From Arthrobacter sp. zg-Y844 (lineage in GTDB: Bacteria; Actinomycetota; Actinomycetes; Actinomycetales; Micrococcaceae), in contig NZ_JANFLS010000004.1 of assembly GCF_024385465.1 (NCBI RefSeq), positions 124,001 to 188,000 on the forward strand: DNA of 64,000 bases, given 5' to 3'. Both the position numbers and the translations under genes were made by a program. Position 1 is the first letter of the stretch; each line of letters begins with the position of its first letter. Below, piece by piece: positions 47,325 through 56,377 of this stretch. The notes under the pieces were generated by a model that was not told the DNA's origin, searched no databases, and worked only from the letters and a program-made list of their open reading frames with translations.

Positions 47325-48170
47325 TTACCGGGCTTCCTTTACTGAAGCCGCGGTCCGGACCGCCCGGACACGGAAGGCCACGGTTACTGCGGCTACAACC
47401 ACGGCGGCGGCAACGGCGGCGACAGCGGTGGGAACCGATTCCAGTCCTCCGTTCAGCCGGGAAACGGCGATCCAGGCCAGCCCCCACACCAGCGACGCCG
47501 CCGGGGCAAGACGGCCGCGTCCGGCTGCGGCGAGCCCGGCGCCAACTCCGGCAACCACGGCGAGCACAACGCAGGCCCAGGCTTCCGGAGCAATACCGAA
47601 TCCCCGGAATCCCTCGGCAGTCAGTGCCGAGGCCGTATTCGCGGCAGTGGCCACGCAGACCCAGCCCAGGTACAGGCCAAGGACTCCGTCCACGGCGATG
47701 GCTTCGAGCCAGCCGGACGCCCGGGTGGTGGCGTAGCGGCGGAAGCACAAGGCCAGGACGGCGAGCAGCAGCACAATCACCACAACGCTCAGAATGACCG
47801 CGCCGGCCTGGACGGTGAGGATCCAGGCGGCGTTAAGCACCAGCGAGGCGGCGACCAGCCAGCCCAGGGAGCGCTGCCGGTCCGACCTCCGCTGGGACGG
47901 GAACCACTGGTAGACGGTGTAGAGGCCCAGTCCCGTGTAAACCACCGACCAGATCGAGAAGGCCGAGCCGGCCGGGGCGAGGTACGTGGCGTCTGCGCTG
48001 AGGGCGCCGCCGGCCGCCTCCGCAATGGGAGTGCCGCCGAAGACACCCACACCGACCATCGAACCGGCAATGCAGGCCGCGAAACAGATACTGACGGTGC
48101 TGAGGCGGGCCAAGTCAGATCCGCCGGAACTGGTCCGGGACGTCCGGGTGTTGGATGCGTAGGAACTCAT
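47325..48170 (-). CDS. TspO/MBR-like tryptophan-rich sensory protein
   Basis: A 281-residue integral membrane protein with about eight hydrophobic segments. The stretch LAPAGSAFSIWSVVYTGLGL is the hallmark of the TspO-related group, although it is longer than five-helix TspO (about 160) and low in Trp in its second half. Family proteins bind tetrapyrroles or other lipophilic ligands; the role here is unknown. ATG 48170 is chosen; the frame runs open far upstream to 48881 only as antisense shadow of the FemX gene. TACGGT lies five bases before the ATG, slightly close for a leaderless -10. Confidence 0.75.
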   Translation of the reverse strand: MSSYASNTRTSRTSSGGSDLARLSTVSICFAACIAGSMVGVGVFGGTPIAEAAGGALSADATYLAPAGSAFSIWSVVYTGLGLYTVYQWFPSQRRSDRQRSLGWLVAASLVLNAAWILTVQAGAVILSVVVIVLLLAVLALCFRRYATTRASGWLEAIAVDGVLGLYLGWVCVATAANTASALTAEGFRGFGIAPEAWACVVLAVVAGVGAGLAAAGRGRLAPAASLVWGLAWIAVSRLNGGLESVPTAVAAVAAAVVVAAVTVAFRVRAVRTAASVKEAR

Positions 48171-48268
48171 AGTTGACCGTAACAAAGCAGCGAACCGCCC
48201 GGCAGTGGCGCGGCGAAAACCGGAAACGGTCCGGTACCGCTGTTTTCGGGTGTGGCAGCGGAGCCAAG

Positions 48269-48274
48269 TAGGCT
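48269..48274 (+). promoter_or_regulatory. -10 box TAGGCT of the FemX-like gene
   Basis: TAGGCT ends seven bases before ATG 48282; the spacer GGAAGGC also looks like a ribosome site. Confidence 0.5.
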
Positions 48275-48281
48275 GGAAGGC

Positions 48282-49310
48282 ATGACACTGCGCGTTACCC
48301 CCTGCTCCGATGCCGCCGCCTGGAACGAAACCGTGAACCGCTTCCGCGGACATCCGCAGCAGTTGTGGGGCTGGGGGAAGACCAAGGCAGACCACGGATG
48401 GAACGTAGACCGCGTCCTGGTGAGCGACGACGCCGGTACGGTCCTCGGGTGCGCGCAGGTCCTGCTGCGTGCCCTTCCTTTCCCCTTCCGGGCCTTGGCC
48501 TACATTCCCCGCGGCCCGCAGGGCGAGCCGGGACGGGAACTCGAAGTCCTGGACGCCGTTGCGGATTACGTCAAGAGCACCCATTCCGCCGTGGCCTTGT
48601 CCATCGAGCCCGATTGGGATGCGGACGGGAAGCTGGTGGCAGGGTTGCCCGGGCTGGGCTTCCGCAGCAGCGACAACACCATCCTCATCGGCCGGACACT
48701 GATCCTGGACCTGCAGCGCAGCCTCGAGGACCTGTCGGGGGACATGAGCAAGAAACACCGGCAGTACATCCGCAAATCCGGGCGCGAGGACCTGACCTAC
48801 CGGCGCGTGACGCGCGGGGAAATCGCCAAATGCCTGGCGGTGTACAAGCTGACCGCCCAGCGGGCGAACTTCGGCATCCATGAGGATTCCTATTACCTGG
48901 ATATCTTCGACAACCTCGGCGAGGATTCACCGGTCTACGCTGCCTTCAAGGGCGAGGACGTGGTCGCGTTCCTGTGGCTGTCCACCAGCAACTACACCTC
49001 GTTCGAGCTCTACGGCGGAATGACGGAGGAGGGCGAACGGCTGCGGGCGAACTACGCCCTTAAATGGCACGCCATCTCCGATATGAAGGAACGGGGGATC
49101 ACCCGGTACGACTTCAACGGACTGCTGAATGACGGAGTCTCGAAGTTCAAGATGGGCTGGGCGAAGCACGAGGATCAGCTGGCCGGCACCTGGGACAAGC
49201 CCCTCTCGCCGCTCTACCCGGTCTTCTCCACCGCGCTGCCGCTGGCCAAGACAGGAATGCGCAAGGCCCGCGGGGCAGCGGCCGCGCTGAAGGCCCGGCT
49301 GGGCCGCTAG
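48282..49310 (+). CDS. FemABX-type peptidoglycan interpeptide-bridge aminoacyltransferase
   Basis: A 342-residue lipid II:amino acid transferase of the FemABX (GNAT-like) family, which adds cross-bridge amino acids to the stem peptide using aminoacyl-tRNA. Family features are QLWGWGKTKADHGW near the N terminus, the LAYIPRGP block, SKKHRQYIRKSGRE, and the C-terminal YALKWHAISDMKERGITRYDFNGL with VSKFKMGW. It lacks the long coiled-coil insert of staphylococcal FemA. The bridge amino acid added is unknown. The stops of this gene and manA lie in the palindrome CTAGCCGGCTAG. Confidence 0.88.
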   Translation: MTLRVTPCSDAAAWNETVNRFRGHPQQLWGWGKTKADHGWNVDRVLVSDDAGTVLGCAQVLLRALPFPFRALAYIPRGPQGEPGRELEVLDAVADYVKSTHSAVALSIEPDWDADGKLVAGLPGLGFRSSDNTILIGRTLILDLQRSLEDLSGDMSKKHRQYIRKSGREDLTYRRVTRGEIAKCLAVYKLTAQRANFGIHEDSYYLDIFDNLGEDSPVYAAFKGEDVVAFLWLSTSNYTSFELYGGMTEEGERLRANYALKWHAISDMKERGITRYDFNGLLNDGVSKFKMGWAKHEDQLAGTWDKPLSPLYPVFSTALPLAKTGMRKARGAAAALKARLGR

Positions 49311-49314
49311 CCGG

Positions 49315-50643
49315 CTAGGCCTCGATATCCAGCTGGGGGGCATCTGCTTCCCCGGCCGGAACCGACCCGACCGTCACGGCAAAGGCCAGCGCGCCGTCGT
49401 CGTGCTGGGCGGAGTCCGCAGCGAGCCGGGCCACCACGGGTGCCTCGAACGCCGGAAGGAAGGCACTGTCTCCGGGCTCGAGGGTGAGGCTGCCCGAGGG
49501 CGACGTCAGGGCAATGGTGCCCCGCACGGCGATGACCACCGCGGGTCCGTGCTGCAGTATCGTCGCTTCGGCCGGGAGCGAGTCTCTGTCGGCGCCGGAA
49601 GGTCCCTGGGCCAGCTCCAGGCGCTGAAGCGCAAACTCCTCGAACGGCGGGCGGAATACCTGCTGACCTGCCCGCGTGTCCTCGGCCGCCACGTAGGGGA
49701 CGCCCAAGGGACGGAAATCGACGGTCCGAAGCAGCTCCGGTACGTCGATGTGCTTCGGGGTCAGCCCGCCCCGCAGGACATTGTCCGACGCCGCCATAAC
49801 CTCCACCCCCAACCCGCTGAGGTAGGCGTGGACGTTGCCGGCCGGAAGGTACACCGCTTCGCCGGGCTGCAGTGAAGCACGGTTGAGCAGCAGGGAGATC
49901 AGGACACCTGGATCGCCCGGGTAGTAGCCGTTCAGCTCGGTCAGTGTGGACAATTCGCGGGCATATTCGCCGTAGTCGGTGAGCTTCGCGACGGCAGCGG
50001 CGGCAAGTTCGACGGCCTCACGCACGGCTTCGCCTTCATTGATGAGGGTGCGGAAGACGGACTGCAGCCGAGCCGGTGCCGGATGGCCTGAGGACAGTTC
50101 CGCCGCGATCCATTCCAGCAGGTCGGGCACCTCCCCGCCGGCGGCGGTGACCGCAGCATTGACGGCCCGGAAGAGGCCCGCAGACTCCTCCGGCTCGCGG
50201 AAGCCGCACAGCGCCTCGAAGGGCGTGAGCGCGAAAATCATCTCGGGCTTGGAGTTGCCGTCCTTGTAGTTGCGCTCCCGGGCGCCCCGGTCCACGCCGG
50301 CTTCCTCTTCCGCTGCGTAGCCGGCCCGGGCCTGCTCGGTCGTGGGGTGGACCTGCAGCGACAGGGGAGCCCCGGCCGCCAGGATTTTTGCCAGGAACGG
50401 CAGCTCGGAACCGAAACGCCCGGCGGCGTCGGCACCGAGCATCAGCTCGGGGTCGGCCGCAATCAACTCGTCGAGCGTTTCGCTGCCGCCCACCGGCGGA
50501 ACCAACGCCGAGGGAGCCCCGGGATGCGCACCGATCCACAACTCAGCCTCGGGCTCGCCGGAAGGTTCCCGGCCGAACAGTTCGGCGATCGCGGTGGTTG
50601 ATCCCCAGGCATAGGGTCGAAGGGTGTTCCGGAGTAGGTACAC
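49315..50643 (-). CDS. manA: mannose-6-phosphate isomerase, class I
   Basis: A 442-residue zinc isomerase linking fructose-6-phosphate to mannose-6-phosphate, the entry to GDP-mannose. Motifs are RPYAWGSTTAIAELFG, the zinc ligands in LQVHPTTEQA, NSKPEMIFALTPFEALCG, and LPAGNVHAYLSGLGVEVMAASDN in the cupin core. GTG 50643 is the start, with AAAGAGG upstream. It is the last gene of the purK-purE-LCP-manA run. Together with the guanylyltransferase at the window start it supplies mannosyl donors for envelope glycans. Confidence 0.93.
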   Translation of the reverse strand: MYLLRNTLRPYAWGSTTAIAELFGREPSGEPEAELWIGAHPGAPSALVPPVGGSETLDELIAADPELMLGADAAGRFGSELPFLAKILAAGAPLSLQVHPTTEQARAGYAAEEEAGVDRGARERNYKDGNSKPEMIFALTPFEALCGFREPEESAGLFRAVNAAVTAAGGEVPDLLEWIAAELSSGHPAPARLQSVFRTLINEGEAVREAVELAAAAVAKLTDYGEYARELSTLTELNGYYPGDPGVLISLLLNRASLQPGEAVYLPAGNVHAYLSGLGVEVMAASDNVLRGGLTPKHIDVPELLRTVDFRPLGVPYVAAEDTRAGQQVFRPPFEEFALQRLELAQGPSGADRDSLPAEATILQHGPAVVIAVRGTIALTSPSGSLTLEPGDSAFLPAFEAPVVARLAADSAQHDDGALAFAVTVGSVPAGEADAPQLDIEA

Positions 50644-50692
50644 GGGCCTCTTTCGGGAGCTTGAGAATCGGGTCGGGTCGGGAAGGGGAGAG

Positions 50693-52333
50693 CTATCCCA
50701 CGCTGCACTCGCCGTTGTTGTTCAGGAGCGACCCGAGGGTGGCGTCATCGCCGATTTCCGCGAGGTACTGAAGATACTCCACCGTTATTTCCGTTTCCTC
50801 CTGCGGCACCTCGGTGATGGGAGTTCCGTCGGCTGCCTCACCGTCGGCGCCGGTGTCTGATTCCGGCGCCGGTGCGGCTTCCTCTGGAGCAGCTTCCTCC
50901 GGAGCCGGTGCGGCTTCTTCCGCCGGAGCAGGGGCCGGAGCCGGCTCGGCCGGTGCGGCTTCCAAACCGGCCAGGAAGTCCTGCACCCGGGAATGGATCA
51001 GGTTGAAGTCCGGATAGGTCACAAAGTTGTCCGCCGCCGTGCCGAAGTCCGGCGGGCCGATGGTCATCCGCTCCATGGGCTGGCCCTTGGCCTTCAACGC
51101 CAGGTCCACGAAACTGCCCAGCTGGTCCTGGGGGAGGTCCGTCTTCACGATCTCTTCACCGGCGGTGGCAATGGCCTGGAAGCGGGTCAGGAGCGTAGCC
51201 GGGTCCATCTGCGCCACCATGGCCTGCTGGACACACTGCTGCCGGGCGATCCGGTGGTAGTCAGTCACGAATTCGCGCGAGCGGGCGTACCAAAGGGCAT
51301 GGTAGCCGTCCAGGGTCTGGGTGCCCGGCGGAATCCAGCCGTCCGGGGGATAGTGCCGGTTGGTGCCGGGAATCTCGCCGGCAGTGATAGGCACCCAGCC
51401 GCCGGAATTGACGGTGACGCCGCCCATGGCGTCGACCAGCTGTTCGAAACCGCCCATGTCCACAATGACGTAGGCCTGCACCTCAAGCCCCAGGGTGCCG
51501 CTGACGGCCTCCATCATGGCTTCGGCGCCGGGATCGGCTGACCCGGGGTAGAGATCCGCGTAATTCTCCGTCACCGTCTGGTAAAGGCTGTTGATGATGC
51601 ACTCGTCGCCGCAGTTGTAACCGTCGGGGTACACATCGTGCAGCGGGGAATCCGTGGGGAACTGGGCGTTCTGGAAGTTACGGGGAATGCTGAAAGTCAC
51701 GGGCTGGCCCGTTTTCGCATCCACGCTGATCATCGAGATGCTGTCGGGACGCAGGCCGGTGCGGTCCTCGCCGGCGTCTCCGCCCATCAGCAGGAAGTTG
51801 TACCTGCCGTCCACCGGATCAAGGGACGGGCCCGAGGAAAAGATGGAGCCGAAAGTCTGCCGGCTGACGTTCATCAGGTAGGCGCCGTAGGCGAGGCTGC
51901 CGCTGGTTCCCACCATCAGCAGGACCAGGCAGGCGGCAACGAGCGGCCGTACCCGGCGCTGCAGCAGCGGAGGGCGGATGATGCGCAGGGTGTTCAGGAA
52001 CAACAGTCCCCAGGCCACGGCCAGAGCGGCCAGGACGATCATGATTCCGAACGAGGCCCAGCCGTTGGCCAGGATGTTGATCAGCAGTGCACGGTTGGTG
52101 ACGGCCAGGATGATGGCCGCCACAGCCACCGCCCAGACTGCGAAGGTGACTTTCAGGGCACGCCGGCCGAGGCGCCGGTCCCCGGCTACCACCTGCGCGG
52201 ACCCGGGAAGCACCAGGGTCAGCAGCAGGAGGATGAAGGCACGCTTGGTGCGCACCGCGGGGGCCGCGGTCTGGGGATACCGCACGGGATCGGTGAAGGA
52301 GCCGCCCGCGGGCTCGGAACGTTGCTGGTTCAT
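50693..52333 (-). CDS. LytR-CpsA-Psr (LCP) family cell-wall glycopolymer ligase
   Basis: A 546-residue membrane enzyme attaching teichoic-acid-like or arabinogalactan-like polymers to peptidoglycan. The N-terminal ~165 residues contain four hydrophobic helices. The LCP domain follows, with the pyrophosphate-binding sequences RTGLRPDSISMISVDAKTG, SIPRNF and the Arg-rich block REFVTDYHRIARQQ. Then comes a C-terminal low-complexity Ala/Pro/Glu region and a final segment ending CSVG. Several helices instead of one is a variant seen in Actinobacteria. ATG 52333 lies five bases after the purE stop. It is positioned to act on glycans made by nearby glycosyltransferases. Confidence 0.9.
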   Translation of the reverse strand: MNQQRSEPAGGSFTDPVRYPQTAAPAVRTKRAFILLLLTLVLPGSAQVVAGDRRLGRRALKVTFAVWAVAVAAIILAVTNRALLINILANGWASFGIMIVLAALAVAWGLLFLNTLRIIRPPLLQRRVRPLVAACLVLLMVGTSGSLAYGAYLMNVSRQTFGSIFSSGPSLDPVDGRYNFLLMGGDAGEDRTGLRPDSISMISVDAKTGQPVTFSIPRNFQNAQFPTDSPLHDVYPDGYNCGDECIINSLYQTVTENYADLYPGSADPGAEAMMEAVSGTLGLEVQAYVIVDMGGFEQLVDAMGGVTVNSGGWVPITAGEIPGTNRHYPPDGWIPPGTQTLDGYHALWYARSREFVTDYHRIARQQCVQQAMVAQMDPATLLTRFQAIATAGEEIVKTDLPQDQLGSFVDLALKAKGQPMERMTIGPPDFGTAADNFVTYPDFNLIHSRVQDFLAGLEAAPAEPAPAPAPAEEAAPAPEEAAPEEAAPAPESDTGADGEAADGTPITEVPQEETEITVEYLQYLAEIGDDATLGSLLNNNGECSVG

Positions 52334-52338
52334 TGCTG

Positions 52339-52869
52339 CTAGTCCGTTCCGGGCAGGGATGTGCGCAGTGCTGCGCCTTTGGCCATGGCGGACTGGCGCA
52401 GCCCGCCCGCAAACTCGATGAGCTGTTGCTGGAGGCTGGCAGCGAGGGGGTCCGTACCCGCTGCGAGTATCCGGACAGCCAGCAGCCCGGCGTTCCGGGC
52501 ACCGCCGATCGAAACCGTGGCCACCGGTACTCCGGCGGGCATCTGGACGATTGAGAGCAGGGAGTCGATGCCGTCCAAGTATTTCAGCGGCACGGGGACT
52601 CCGATGACCGGAAGCGGGGTAACCGCGGCGAGCATGCCGGGGAGGTGGGCGGCGCCGCCTGCTCCGGCAATGATGACGCGCAGCCCGCGTCGGTGTGCGT
52701 CCTGCCCGTATTCCAGCATGTCGGCCGGCATCCGGTGGGCCGAAACGACGTCGGCTTCATAGGGGATGCCGAATTCGGCAAGGGCGGCAGCGGCTGCGTC
52801 CATGACCGGCCAATCGGAGTCCGAACCCATGACGAGGCCTACCAGCGGCGTGGCAGCACGGTGGGGCAT
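52339..52869 (-). CDS. purE: N5-carboxyaminoimidazole ribonucleotide mutase
   Basis: A 176-residue class I PurE, moving the carboxyl group of N5-CAIR to give CAIR in purine synthesis. [10 protein letters not shown], the catalytic-His region [12 protein letters not shown] and the [11 protein letters not shown] loop are intact. ATG 52869 is three bases from the purK stop, consistent with one operon. Confidence 0.95.
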   Translation of the reverse strand: MPHRAATPLVGLVMGSDSDWPVMDAAAAALAEFGIPYEADVVSAHRMPADMLEYGQDAHRRGLRVIIAGAGGAAHLPGMLAAVTPLPVIGVPVPLKYLDGIDSLLSIVQMPAGVPVATVSIGGARNAGLLAVRILAAGTDPLAASLQQQLIEFAGGLRQSAMAKGAALRTSLPGTD

Positions 52870-52872
52870 GCT

Positions 52873-54039
52873 TCAGTTCTCCTTCAGGGGGTCGCGGCCG
52901 TCACGGATGATGGCTGCTGCCCGGCCGGCACTGCGGCGGAGGGCGGGGAGGTCGTCGGCGGAACCGACGGCATTAACGTGGCCGATCTTACGTCCCGGCC
53001 GGACGGATTTGCCGTAGGTATGGACCTTGACGGCGGGTTCGGCGCCCAGTGCCAGGGGATAGGCAGCAAAAAGGGCGGTGTTGTCGCCGCCGAGGAAGTT
53101 CTTCATCACGGCTGTCCCGCCCCGCAGGAAGGTGGCGCCCAGCGGGAGGTCGAGGACTGCGCGCAGATGCTGCTCGAACTGGCCGGTGACGGAGCCGTCC
53201 ATGGTCCAGTGCCCGGAGTTGTGCGGTCGCATGGCCAGTTCGTTGATCAGGAAGCCGGGGCCGCGGCCGGGGGTCTCGAAGAGCTCGACAGCCATGACGC
53301 CGGTGACGCCCAGTTCGTCCGCCAGTCGCAGGGCCGCTGATGCGGCAGCGTCCGCGACGGCCGGATCCAGCTGCGGTGCCGGGGCGATGACCTCGTCGCA
53401 GACGCCGTGGACCTGGATGGATTCGACAACCGGCCAGGCACTGCTTTCACCGCTGGGAGTGCGGGCCACGAGGGCGGACAATTCCCGGTTGAACGGTACT
53501 TTTTCCTCGACCAGCAGGGGTTCGGAGCCGAACCAATCGGCACAGTCCGCGGCAGCGGCAGCGTCGTCAACTATGCGTACGCCCTTGCCGTCGTAGCCGC
53601 CCCGCGGTGTCTTCAGGACCACCGGCCAGCCGGCGGAGTTGCCGAACGAGATCAGCTCCCCGGGCGTGGAAACCGCGGCCCAGCGGGGATTGGGCAGTCC
53701 GAGGCGCTCCACGGCGGCACGCATGACCAGTTTGTCCTGGGCATGGATCAGTGCTGCGGGACCGGGCTGGACATTGATGCCCTTCTCCACGAGGGCCCGC
53801 AGATGTTCAGCGGGCACATGCTCGTGGTCAAACGTGACAACGTCCACCTGGGCGGCAAAATCCGCTAAATCCTGCAGGTTCCGGTAATCACCCACTGTGG
53901 CATTGGCCACTGCCGCCACAGCAGATACGTCGGGGCCCTCGGCGAGCACGCGCAGCTCAAATCCGAGGGCTGTGGCCGCCGGGGCCATCATCCGGGCGAG
54001 CTGGCCGCCGCCTATCACGCCGATAATTGGGAAATCCAC
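52873..54039 (-). CDS. purK: N5-carboxyaminoimidazole ribonucleotide synthase
   Basis: A 388-residue ATP-grasp enzyme making N5-CAIR from AIR, bicarbonate and ATP. IIGVIGGGQLARMM starts the pre-ATP-grasp domain; KTPRGGYDGKGVRIV is the ATP-binding loop; ELAMRPHNSGHWT and FEQHLRAVLDLPLG lie near the end. GTG 54039 has a leaderless -10 box. It opens the purK-purE-LCP-manA operon. Confidence 0.95.
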   Translation of the reverse strand: MDFPIIGVIGGGQLARMMAPAATALGFELRVLAEGPDVSAVAAVANATVGDYRNLQDLADFAAQVDVVTFDHEHVPAEHLRALVEKGINVQPGPAALIHAQDKLVMRAAVERLGLPNPRWAAVSTPGELISFGNSAGWPVVLKTPRGGYDGKGVRIVDDAAAAADCADWFGSEPLLVEEKVPFNRELSALVARTPSGESSAWPVVESIQVHGVCDEVIAPAPQLDPAVADAAASAALRLADELGVTGVMAVELFETPGRGPGFLINELAMRPHNSGHWTMDGSVTGQFEQHLRAVLDLPLGATFLRGGTAVMKNFLGGDNTALFAAYPLALGAEPAVKVHTYGKSVRPGRKIGHVNAVGSADDLPALRRSAGRAAAIIRDGRDPLKEN

Positions 54040-54045
54040 GGCTTA

Positions 54046-54051
54046 AGCGTA
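54046..54051 (-). promoter_or_regulatory. -10 box TACGCT of purK (leaderless)
   Basis: On the minus strand TACGCT ends six bases before GTG 54039. Confidence 0.5.
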
Positions 54052-54232
54052 CCGAAAGGGGCTGTTATTCCCGCCTCGCGGCACCGTTGTCCTCCCCGAC
54101 ACTAAGCAGACTCCCATAAAGGCGCGGTAATATCGGCTGTTGACCGCCGCGCGTCCGCGCGTCGGGAACTGGCAGCCGTCGATTCTTGAATGAGTCTTTG
54201 GGGGTGCTGCCGTCGATCGGCCTCGGAGGGTC

Positions 54233-54784
54233 ATGAATACATCGCTGTCAGATCGGCTTCGGGGCCTGGTTTCCCTTTTTTGGCGCGAGGTTGCCAAATT
54301 CGGCACGGTAGGTGCCGTGGCCTTCGTTGTGGACAACGGCCTTACCCTCTACCTGATGCACGGACCGATGTCCGGCAGCGAGGTCAAGGCACGTTTCGTG
54401 GGCGCCGTCGTCGCCACCATGGTCTCCTGGGTTGCCAACCGCTACTGGACGTTCCGCCGCCGCCGCAGGGTGGACAACGTGGGCCGTGAACTGGGACTGT
54501 TCGTTCTGATCAACGGCGTGGGCATTGTCATTTCCACAGGTTTCACCTGGGTGGCCCGCTACCCGATGGGTATCGAGGACAAGAACATGTTGTTCCTGGC
54601 CGGCGTGCTGGGCATCGCCGTCGCCACCGTCCTTCGGTTCTTTGCCTACCGGTTCTGGGTCTTCAATGTTGAACTGGACCAGGAGCCCGGCTTCGAGCAG
54701 GACTATGAACTGATCGACGAGTCCATAGTCCCGCCCGGCAAGGCCAACCGGTACGGCGCCGCTAAGCCTCCAAGCGCTTCGTAA
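54233..54784 (+). CDS. GtrA family membrane protein
   Basis: A 183-residue protein with four transmembrane helices of the GtrA family, which are thought to flip or present polyprenyl-linked sugars. Blocks are EVAKFGTVGAVAFVVDNGL, the VANRYWTFRRRR motif between helices 2 and 3, and RFFAYRFWVF near helix 4. ATG 54233 has GGAGGG at 54224-54229. Its last 23 bases overlap the stop end of the opposite TIGR03089 gene. The context (LCP, GT2, manA) points to envelope glycan assembly. Confidence 0.88.
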   Translation: MNTSLSDRLRGLVSLFWREVAKFGTVGAVAFVVDNGLTLYLMHGPMSGSEVKARFVGAVVATMVSWVANRYWTFRRRRRVDNVGRELGLFVLINGVGIVISTGFTWVARYPMGIEDKNMLFLAGVLGIAVATVLRFFAYRFWVFNVELDQEPGFEQDYELIDESIVPPGKANRYGAAKPPSAS

Positions 54785-55496
54785 CCTTCTCAGAGGCCAA
54801 TACCCGTTCGTCCGGTTCAACGCCGGCCGCCGTGAGCACGACGGAGCCGCCCGAGGCCCACGTGGCTACAGCCGCCTCCAGTACGAGCGGCAGGTCCGGA
54901 GCCGAAGCGAGCAGTACTTCGGCAGAGCCGTCCGATGCGCCGAACAGGGTCCCGAGCGATCCGTAAGACACTGTTCCGTTCAATTCGCGGGCGGCGGTAG
55001 GGCTTCCGACCTCAAGGGCCGGTTGTCCGTCGTCGGGCCGGGCGCCCTCCATGAAGGTGTCGGCGTAGGAGCGCACCTCCGCCGCGTAGTCGACGACGCC
55101 GGCCGGCAGCTCCGACGGGAACGCCAGGTCCAGTGCCCCCAGCGCGACGGCGACGACGGTCCCCTCGGCGCCGCTGTCCGCCGCGTCGGTGACCGTGATG
55201 TCCACGGGTCCTCCTTCGGCCGGGGAACCAAGGATCACGGTGCAGCCGGTCTGCCAGGCAGCCAGGGCCCAGACCAGGGTTTTCCAGTGGATGGGCAGGT
55301 CCAGGCGGACGAGCCGGCCGGGCTCGGCGTCCAGTTCATCGACCAGGAAGTTCGAGGTCTTGGCCACCCAGTTGTCCAGCACCTTCCCGGAAAGCTCGAT
55401 CCGTTCCCCGGCGGGGCCGTACCAGATCAGGGCGGGGGAGGTAGCCTGGCTCGTGCGCAGCCCTGACAGTAGGGTGCTTGCTGCGGACATGGTCAT
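54762..55496 (-). CDS. TIGR03089 family protein
   Basis: A 244-residue protein of an uncharacterised actinobacterial family that resembles a truncated AMP-binding (acyl-CoA synthetase-like) N-terminal domain: LIWYGPAGERIELSGKVLDNW and RLVRLDLPIHWKTLVWALAAW are like the start of adenylating enzymes, but the P-loop and C-terminal domain are missing. The function is unknown. It is regularly found beside LCP/GtrA genes in Actinobacteria. Two close ATGs (55496 and 55490) are possible. The 3' end overlaps gtrA by 23 bases. Confidence 0.82.
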   Translation of the reverse strand: MTMSAASTLLSGLRTSQATSPALIWYGPAGERIELSGKVLDNWVAKTSNFLVDELDAEPGRLVRLDLPIHWKTLVWALAAWQTGCTVILGSPAEGGPVDITVTDAADSGAEGTVVAVALGALDLAFPSELPAGVVDYAAEVRSYADTFMEGARPDDGQPALEVGSPTAARELNGTVSYGSLGTLFGASDGSAEVLLASAPDLPLVLEAAVATWASGGSVVLTAAGVEPDERVLASEKVTKRLEA

Positions 55497-55831
55497 GGAG
55501 AGGGCCTCTTTCGTTGGTTCCAGCTAGGCGGCACGGCGGGCATCGGCGTACGGCGAATGGCGACGCGTAATAAACATGGAACGCGCTATTCGCGGTTCCC
55601 CGACCGGGAAAAGTGCGACGCGCCGGGCTTATGTGCGAAATCCCGGGCGTGGCGTTCCCGGCATCCGCTGATTGAACTCTATAGGATGCCTGAACAGCTT
55701 GACGGAGCCGTATTACACGCGTGTAATTAGGTATCGGATTTGTTCCAGCCACATGGGAGGACCCGCAGGGCCCAGGCCCCGCCGGGTCGACCACACAGCC
55801 GCCGCTGGAGCAGCAACACCGGGAGGACTCC
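55497..55831. other. divergent control region between TIGR03089 and whiB genes
   Basis: The 335 bases contain no gene. On the plus strand there is a good promoter at 55699-55727 with a 16-bp palindrome on its spacer and -10. A second possible -10 (TATAGGAT, 55680-55687) lies upstream. GGGAGG before ATG 55832 is the ribosome site. The first 150 bases toward the TIGR03089 gene show nothing distinctive besides its AGAGG ribosome site. Confidence 0.55.
55699..55727 (+). promoter_or_regulatory. whiB promoter with overlapping 16-bp palindrome
   Basis: TTGACG (55699-55704), 17 bases and TGTAAT (55722-55727) form a strong promoter. ATTACACGCGTGTAAT (55712-55727) is a perfect palindrome covering the spacer end and the whole -10, as expected for a repressor operator. 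The leader would be about 100 bases. Confidence 0.6.
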
Positions 55832-56377
55832 ATGGGGCAAGCAGAAGAAACGCAGGACAACACGGTCATTGCCGGGCAGGCTTCGGCCAGCTACGGCTCA
55901 AGGGGTGTCCCCGTCGACTGGTACGTGGATCCTGCAGATCCGGCTGCTGCCGAGCGCTACCGCAGGGAAACCGCCGGCACCCTCGAGGACCAGGCCACTG
56001 CCTTCCTCGCGGCGCATGAGGCACTGGCGGATGCTCCTGCCGACGAGGAGCTCGTCCTGGACCCGCCCGTTACGTTGTTCCAGGCTCCGCCGGAGTCCGA
56101 TAGCCGGCCCGTCTGGATCGGATTGCCCGGCCTGGGCCAGGACTACGCCGACGAAGGCGAGTTGGGCTGGCAGGCGGATGCCCTCTGCGCGCAGACCGAT
56201 CCCGAGGCGTTCTTTCCGGAAAAGGGCGGCTCGACGAGGGACGCCAAAAAGGTCTGCGCCGCCTGCAACGTGCGTTCGCAATGCCTCGAATATGCACTGG
56301 CCAATGACGAGAGGTTCGGAATCTGGGGCGGCCTGTCCGAGCGCGAACGTCGTCGGCTTCGGAAGCAGGCAGTCTAA
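55832..56377 (+). CDS. WhiB family iron-sulfur regulator (WhiB2/WhmD-like position)
   Basis: A 181-residue WhiB-like protein. The four Fe-S cysteines are Cys119, Cys142, Cys145 and Cys151 (LCAQTDPEAFF, VCAACNVRSQC), followed by the GIWGG turn (163-167) and a basic end RERRRLRKQAV for DNA contact. The Asp/Glu-rich N-terminal extension of about 110 residues is long for the family. Neighbours (GtrA, TIGR03089, manA, DUF3499, metallopeptidase) match the whiB2 locus of mycobacteria, where WhiB2/WhmD is linked to septation. ATG 55832 has GGGAGG. Its TAA overlaps the presumed ATT start of the glycosyltransferase gene. Confidence 0.9.
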   Translation: MGQAEETQDNTVIAGQASASYGSRGVPVDWYVDPADPAAAERYRRETAGTLEDQATAFLAAHEALADAPADEELVLDPPVTLFQAPPESDSRPVWIGLPGLGQDYADEGELGWQADALCAQTDPEAFFPEKGGSTRDAKKVCAACNVRSQCLEYALANDERFGIWGGLSERERRRLRKQAV

